Source: Marthasterias glacialis (Eukaryota > Echinodermata > Asteroidea > Forcipulatida > Asteriidae). Taken from it: 64,000 nt of DNA. This document shows positions 41,501 to 47,500 of this stretch, piece by piece (within the stretch, counting starts at the first letter, position 1; each line of letters opens with the position of its first letter). The notes below the pieces were generated by a model. That model was not told the DNA's origin. It saw nothing but the letters and a program-made list of their open reading frames with translations, and did not search any database. Where the stretch lies: assembly GCA_911728455.2 (NCBI GenBank), contig OU452225.1, positions 4,478,325 to 4,542,324 of the forward strand, given 5' to 3'. The translations under genes and the position numbers were made by a program.

Positions 41501-44500
41501 TTTTTTTCCCCAGCTCCCCCAGGTGATCCAACCCGAAACAAAATCCACATACAAGTAATTCCCCCCACCCACACACACACGACTGAAAATTAATGCCCCC
41601 GTGCTCCCAGGCTACGCCGCATGCGATATGTCTTCTATTTTAACAGGTATATAGACTCGCTCAAAAAACCCTCCCCCAAAAATATAAATAATATAAAAAT
41701 AATAATAATAATAATTGTAATAACACAACAACAAAAACCAATAAAAAAATAAACACAAAAACCAACACGCATCTCGATTTTCGGTGTAGCATTCAACAGT
41801 CATAGGAGTCGGAGATACACATGTTTCCAAAAGCCCGGTATTAGCAGATAAGTTTAACAATAAAAAGAATCTTACCATCACTAGGTAATATTATAGTCTG
41901 TATCCTGGTGCTCCTTTCATTTTTAGACGCTTCTGAGTAGAAGACACCAACCCTGTCTATCCCACCAGCCTCGGGTAATGTCAGAGACCTTGCTGCTCGG
42001 CCAAGTATAGAATTATCTCCCTCAATGAATCCTGTGGGAAGTCCAGTATTAGTTCCTCCTGTTATCAGTTGTCTGCCAAACGAAACACTAGCCGTCAAGT
42101 CACTGCATCCTTTGTACGCTGTAATGACTGCTTCGTTGTTCCCACTCGGACCAATCAGAGGAATGGTGGTAACCAGAGTAAAATCTGTGGATATTATGGA
42201 GAAAGATGACATTTTTAAGCCGAAGCTAACGTACAATCATATTCACCTGATACAATGCTTAATGTTCAAAAATACCAACAGATGAACACGTGTTCCTTTG
42301 CTAGGCCCGGTATGTAATCACTGAATTCGAACTCATTTCATTTTACATCCTTTGAGTCTTGAATTTTTTTAACCGTTTTGAACTAAATTAAAACCATTTT
42401 GAAGGAAGAGGTGATAAATAAATGTAAACGGTAAAAAAAATAATATCAATCATTAACCAAAACAAATGTTTTGCTTTTTTTATAGTAAACACATTGACTA
42501 AACTTATAGAAAAACAATTGAGTGATTTCCAAAAACAGCTTAAATTTGCAAATACTCAAATAAAACTATTTCCTACCAATTATCAGTTAATACAGATGAG
42601 TTGCTAGTCTTGCTTTTCAACAACAAGTGAATATGACATTTTAAGTTTAACGTTTTTTCTTTAAATAATACGTTGAGATTTTCTATGTAAACAAATTGAC
42701 TTATACTGATCCTCGGTAATTTACCCATTGATATTATAGAAGTATCTTCACTTTCAGTGATTTCTGCAACCATGAGTTCGCCAATAAGAACACTACGACC
42801 ACTGTGTAATTCTACGCTAACGTATCGAGCGATGACGATAGGATCCACGGTCAAATTAACAGCCAGTCCATTCATAGCTTGATCGGATGTTAATGGAGGT
42901 GCAATCATTATGTTCCGTGAATAGTCTGCATTCAAACCAGCCCGCAAAACAGCTCCTAGCATATTGGCAGCTGCAATATAAACACCAACACAGAACCAAC
43001 TGAATGTAATTAACGGATGGGGAACAATTATTTTCGCTATTTCTTCGAACGAAATCTGTGTAGTTACTAAACCATTCTAAAGCTTGAAAAATAAAAGTTT
43101 CTTAGTGAGAATTTTGACAAATCATAGCAATCTGGTTAACAGCAAGGAAACATGTCAAATCAACCGTTCAACTGAATTTAATCAAAACTAAATACTCACT
43201 TAATGTCCCATGTATTTTCATTGCGCAAGCTGTAAAATCATTGTACCGTTGAAAATACCTTTGTTGCAATGAAGGACAGTATTCCTACGTGTTCAACACG
43301 TAATGATCTCCTACTAGAAGAGACGGTTGATTTGATAAGAGCTGACTGATTAATGTCCAAAGTTTGGGAAAAATGTGTTCTGTTAGTCAAAACAATTAAT
43401 GTGCTTCCTAACCACGGATCCTTGCTTTATGCACGGTACAACCAGAAAAAACTATTTTATTGCAACCTATCAAAGGTTGGCTGTGATGGCATAAACCATT
43501 TTAGAAAACTACAGCTGAAGTTCATAAGTTGAGAGCAGGGGGTATGTTAAGGAACACGTTTTAAAGAAAGGACTTAAGAAGGTTTCTTTGTTTGTATCAA
43601 TGACTTGCATTTTTCTTCACTTCTGCACTTAATTTTATTTGCTGACAATATGAACATCGCTTACTCTCATTCTTATCTTCATACATTAATCAACACCGTA
43701 AAAATACGGAGCTTTTTAAGGTCTCATCGTGGTTCAAAGCTAACACATTTTCCCTCAACCACAATAAGACAGACTTGACGCTCTTTACGATGTCCTTAAG
43801 GTCTCCCGACCTCGATTTCATTGATAAAAAGAACATTGTTATTTCAAGAGTTAACTCAAACAAATTCTTAGGAGTTAAAGGAGGTAAACATTTCTGGACT
43901 AACCACATCACCTCACTAAAACTGTGTCACGCAACAAGGGTTTCTTAGCCAAACTTTGAGTTTTCGTTACCCAATGTATTTTGTTGGCACTTTACAACTG
44001 TGTTATTCTGCCTTGTGTCATTTATTGCAACATTGTCTGGGCACGTACTAACAATTTTAAACTTCACTCAGCAACAAGCATTTATTAATGGGCTGCCGTA
44101 TTGGGATTTGTACTTTCTTCCATCCTCACGATCATAGTGCACCACGTTTTGCTAGTTTAAACTGTTTCTTAAGCCATGTCCGAATTGATGGCTTCGGCAG
44201 TGGTACGGCCGGAACGCTGAAGGTTCCTTTTCTTCAACGTTGTCTTTTCAGCAAGCGGTCATAGCCGTAGCCGAAGTCGCTTGATTCGGACACGGCATTA
44301 TATAACAAACTGCACACACCATCCGTTATGTTTAAGTACACTCACAACCTCCTTCCCGCATCTTTTCTTCTGATTTCCCTACCGTACGAGGACACACTCA
44401 CTGCACATATCTCGCATTAACCTTTTTTCCTGCCATTCACTCGCACGCCATTTTCCATTAACACTCTTCAATTTTATGGTCCCTGTCTATCGAACAACAT

Positions 44501-47500
44501 TGGCACATAAGTGAAGGCGCGGTCGTCTTTGGGTGGATTCAAGTCTGACTTTAAGCGTATCCTTATCTCCCATTGCGTATTATCATAGCTTTCTTTTCTT
44601 AATTTTTGCCGTTTCTTGTTTCATATACAGTATTTGGTTATTTTCCATCATACTCTAGGAATGATTTTTTTCTGATCGCTTTGCTAGTCATGTCATGCTT
44701 TGTTTTGTATTCCATGATGATGTATATCAAGTTTTAAGTTTTGTCAGTACGTTGTTTTCGTTGTCCTTTATTTTTTTCCCTCGTGCTTTCGCTTATCGTT
44801 TGTGTTTTTTTTTAAACATGGTTTTTGATTAAGGGCATTTTCGTCACAAGATTTGGATTTTGAACGTACCCAATACTCTGTTTCTTTTGCAAATTGACTT
44901 TTGTTTTAGTGTAATGTTTTCAATGTGGATGATGTTTACTATATTTTTTGTTCCTGCTGGCTTGCGTTAAGAGTTTGTACATAATACAAGTTTTGAAATA
45001 AATGTGAACTTAACTGAACTGAATACTGGCTTGATTGGGATGACAACAGCACAAGCAGGTAGTGAGTTCCAAAGCCTTACATGGAATGCTGTAAAAGATA
45101 TCTGATGTTGAGAGGTACGTGAATTTGGAATGACGGCTGTATGTCGATGGGATGTAGATGACTGCCTGGCAGCGTGCTTGAGTAGGTATACAGGTCGGAG
45201 AGCAATGAATTTTCTTGACAACTGTTACACAAGCAACTTGCCTGCGGTTGCTTAAAGGCTAAATATTCAGTGGAATGGAAACCGTGGCTTTGTTTTGAAG
45301 TCTGTCGATCCCCATTTTTGATTGAGCTGTTCCCCAAACTGGGGATGAGGAATGACTTGTAGGTATGATAGCAGTAGTTCTACATTGCCTTTTTCTTCGT
45401 ATCATGGCTAGTTTTCTGCTGGAGGCTAGATACAAATTACTTATGTTGTGCACAGGAAAGTTATGTATCCAATGTGACCCCATAAATTTGATGGAGTCCA
45501 CATCCTTTAGTGACTCCCCAATAACTTTAACTGAGGATGGTGTTGGTCTGTAGTTCTTGATCGTGATATGGCAATAGACTGGGTTTTTTATGCACTGAAT
45601 GTTAGTTTCTAGTTCTCTGCCAATGATGCCAGCTTATTCACATTGAAGTGATGTTGCAGAGTAATGTTTGTCCTGGAGATGTGATTGTGGAGAATAGTGT
45701 ACAGTCGTCTGCATAGCTATTCATGGTATTTTCAAGGTGTTCAGCAATGTCCCTGGTGAAGATGAGAAAAAAGAGTGGGGCCGAGCCAACTACCCTAGTG
45801 TACTCCATAAGTAATGGGTGATTTACGTTAGGCTTGACGTCCAACTGTTACTTGATGAAATATGTTGCTTAGGTATAACTTCAACCAGGAAAGTAGTTTC
45901 CAGTGACCCCCACAGTTATTTTAATTCACAAGGCGATCCGTACGCTAAACCCGATCAAAAGCAGCAGATGTATGAAATGCGATGAGACGTTACTATTATT
46001 TTGTTATCCTGATTTTGTTTTGTAATAAAAAGCAGATCATCACATGTAGATATATTGGGAGGAAACCAAACTGCAGATTGGGTAAGGGTTCATTTACACA
46101 GCAGTATGCCAGAAGAGCTGATTACGGATTCATTCCACGACCACGGAGACAACTGGAAGGAGTGCTATTCGTCAGTAGTTTTTAGAGTCACTGACGTACC
46201 AGGTTTGGGAACAGGTGTTACATATTAAAGGACCACATTGCTTTTGATTCGGTGCTTTCGGCTATAAAAAATGAAATAGACATGGTTGGAAAGATTTTGT
46301 AAAGGTGTATACAAAGTTTCACATAAATATGTCTTTAAATTGTGCGGTTTTTGTTTGAATTTGTGACCAAAAGCGGTCCGCCATTTTTATAGGACCAAGG
46401 TTTTGACCCCACAAAACTGCAGACCATACTCAGCTGGTCGTCTTTCGAGTCACTGCTGGTGGAGCTACCGCTGAGCAATTATTATTACCGTCTCTATCTT
46501 TTTTTAACTGTCAAAGAAGTAAATTATAGTTCATATATAGACAAATAAATGGTAAAAAACTTTTTTCATTCCATTTGGCTTGGCCGCAAGCCTTGCAATG
46601 AGTTTGTGGAGCCAGGCCGGCTGAGGCAAAGCCTGCTTCGCTTCTTGGGCCGGCCAGCGCCACCGACTCGGGGCACGGACGGACACACAATGTACACGGC
46701 CGTCGTCGATCACAGGTCTTCTGGCTGTGGATGGCCGAGGGGCCAACCTAGCGGCAACGGATTGTGGCGCGCAAGAAGGTCTGGTTCCGAGTGTTGTTTT
46801 AGTATTCTGATATATTTTTTGCTGGTGTGCCTAACTCGGTAGTCAGGCCTCACAATTTGTTGGTAAAAAGACTGCGCCTAAGTGGAGCTGAACCAATGAC
46901 ACTGCAGGTAAACATTCATCATCCATGTCATCTCCAACTCCAACTAGGGGACGTCAACTGAAAAAAAATCTGCTGACAAGCGTAAGTAAAAGATGGATTT
47001 CGCTCGGGAATATGTCGGGACATGGTGAAGATGAATCATTCGCAGGGTTGCTATTGGCAAGGTGAGAAAGAATTGAGAGTGTTAATGTCACTAAAAGTAT
47101 AATTTGGGGTCTACATGTATTTACTGGCTGAGTGATATGCTACGGGTGTTTTTAAAATTACATGTCCCGCTAGACACGAATGGTACCTGGCGTTCATCTG
47201 ATTGGTTAACCAGGCTACTGGCTGGGTGCCTGAAGGCAAACTTTCAACGTTTAAGAAACTGATTTACTTTTGGGGGAATAATTAGTATGGTAACAATTAA
47301 CCCTGGAGGTCGGTAAATGGTTTTAGTAGGTTTTAATTATTGCGCTAAGCCAAACTTCATGGATCTGCTTACCTTAAGCGGGAACTCTGCACCTAAATAA
47401 AGTGCGCACTCAACGTAAGCATATTTCACAAGTCAGCAATTATTTTGTGCGTTTGCGTGTGTGTACATCACTTAAAAAAATATATTATTCATTCTCAAGC

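Noticed and set aside
43690-43911. Minus-strand 73-residue frame
   Set aside because: Shadow of the plus-strand LINE remnant, which has recognisable reverse transcriptase motifs.
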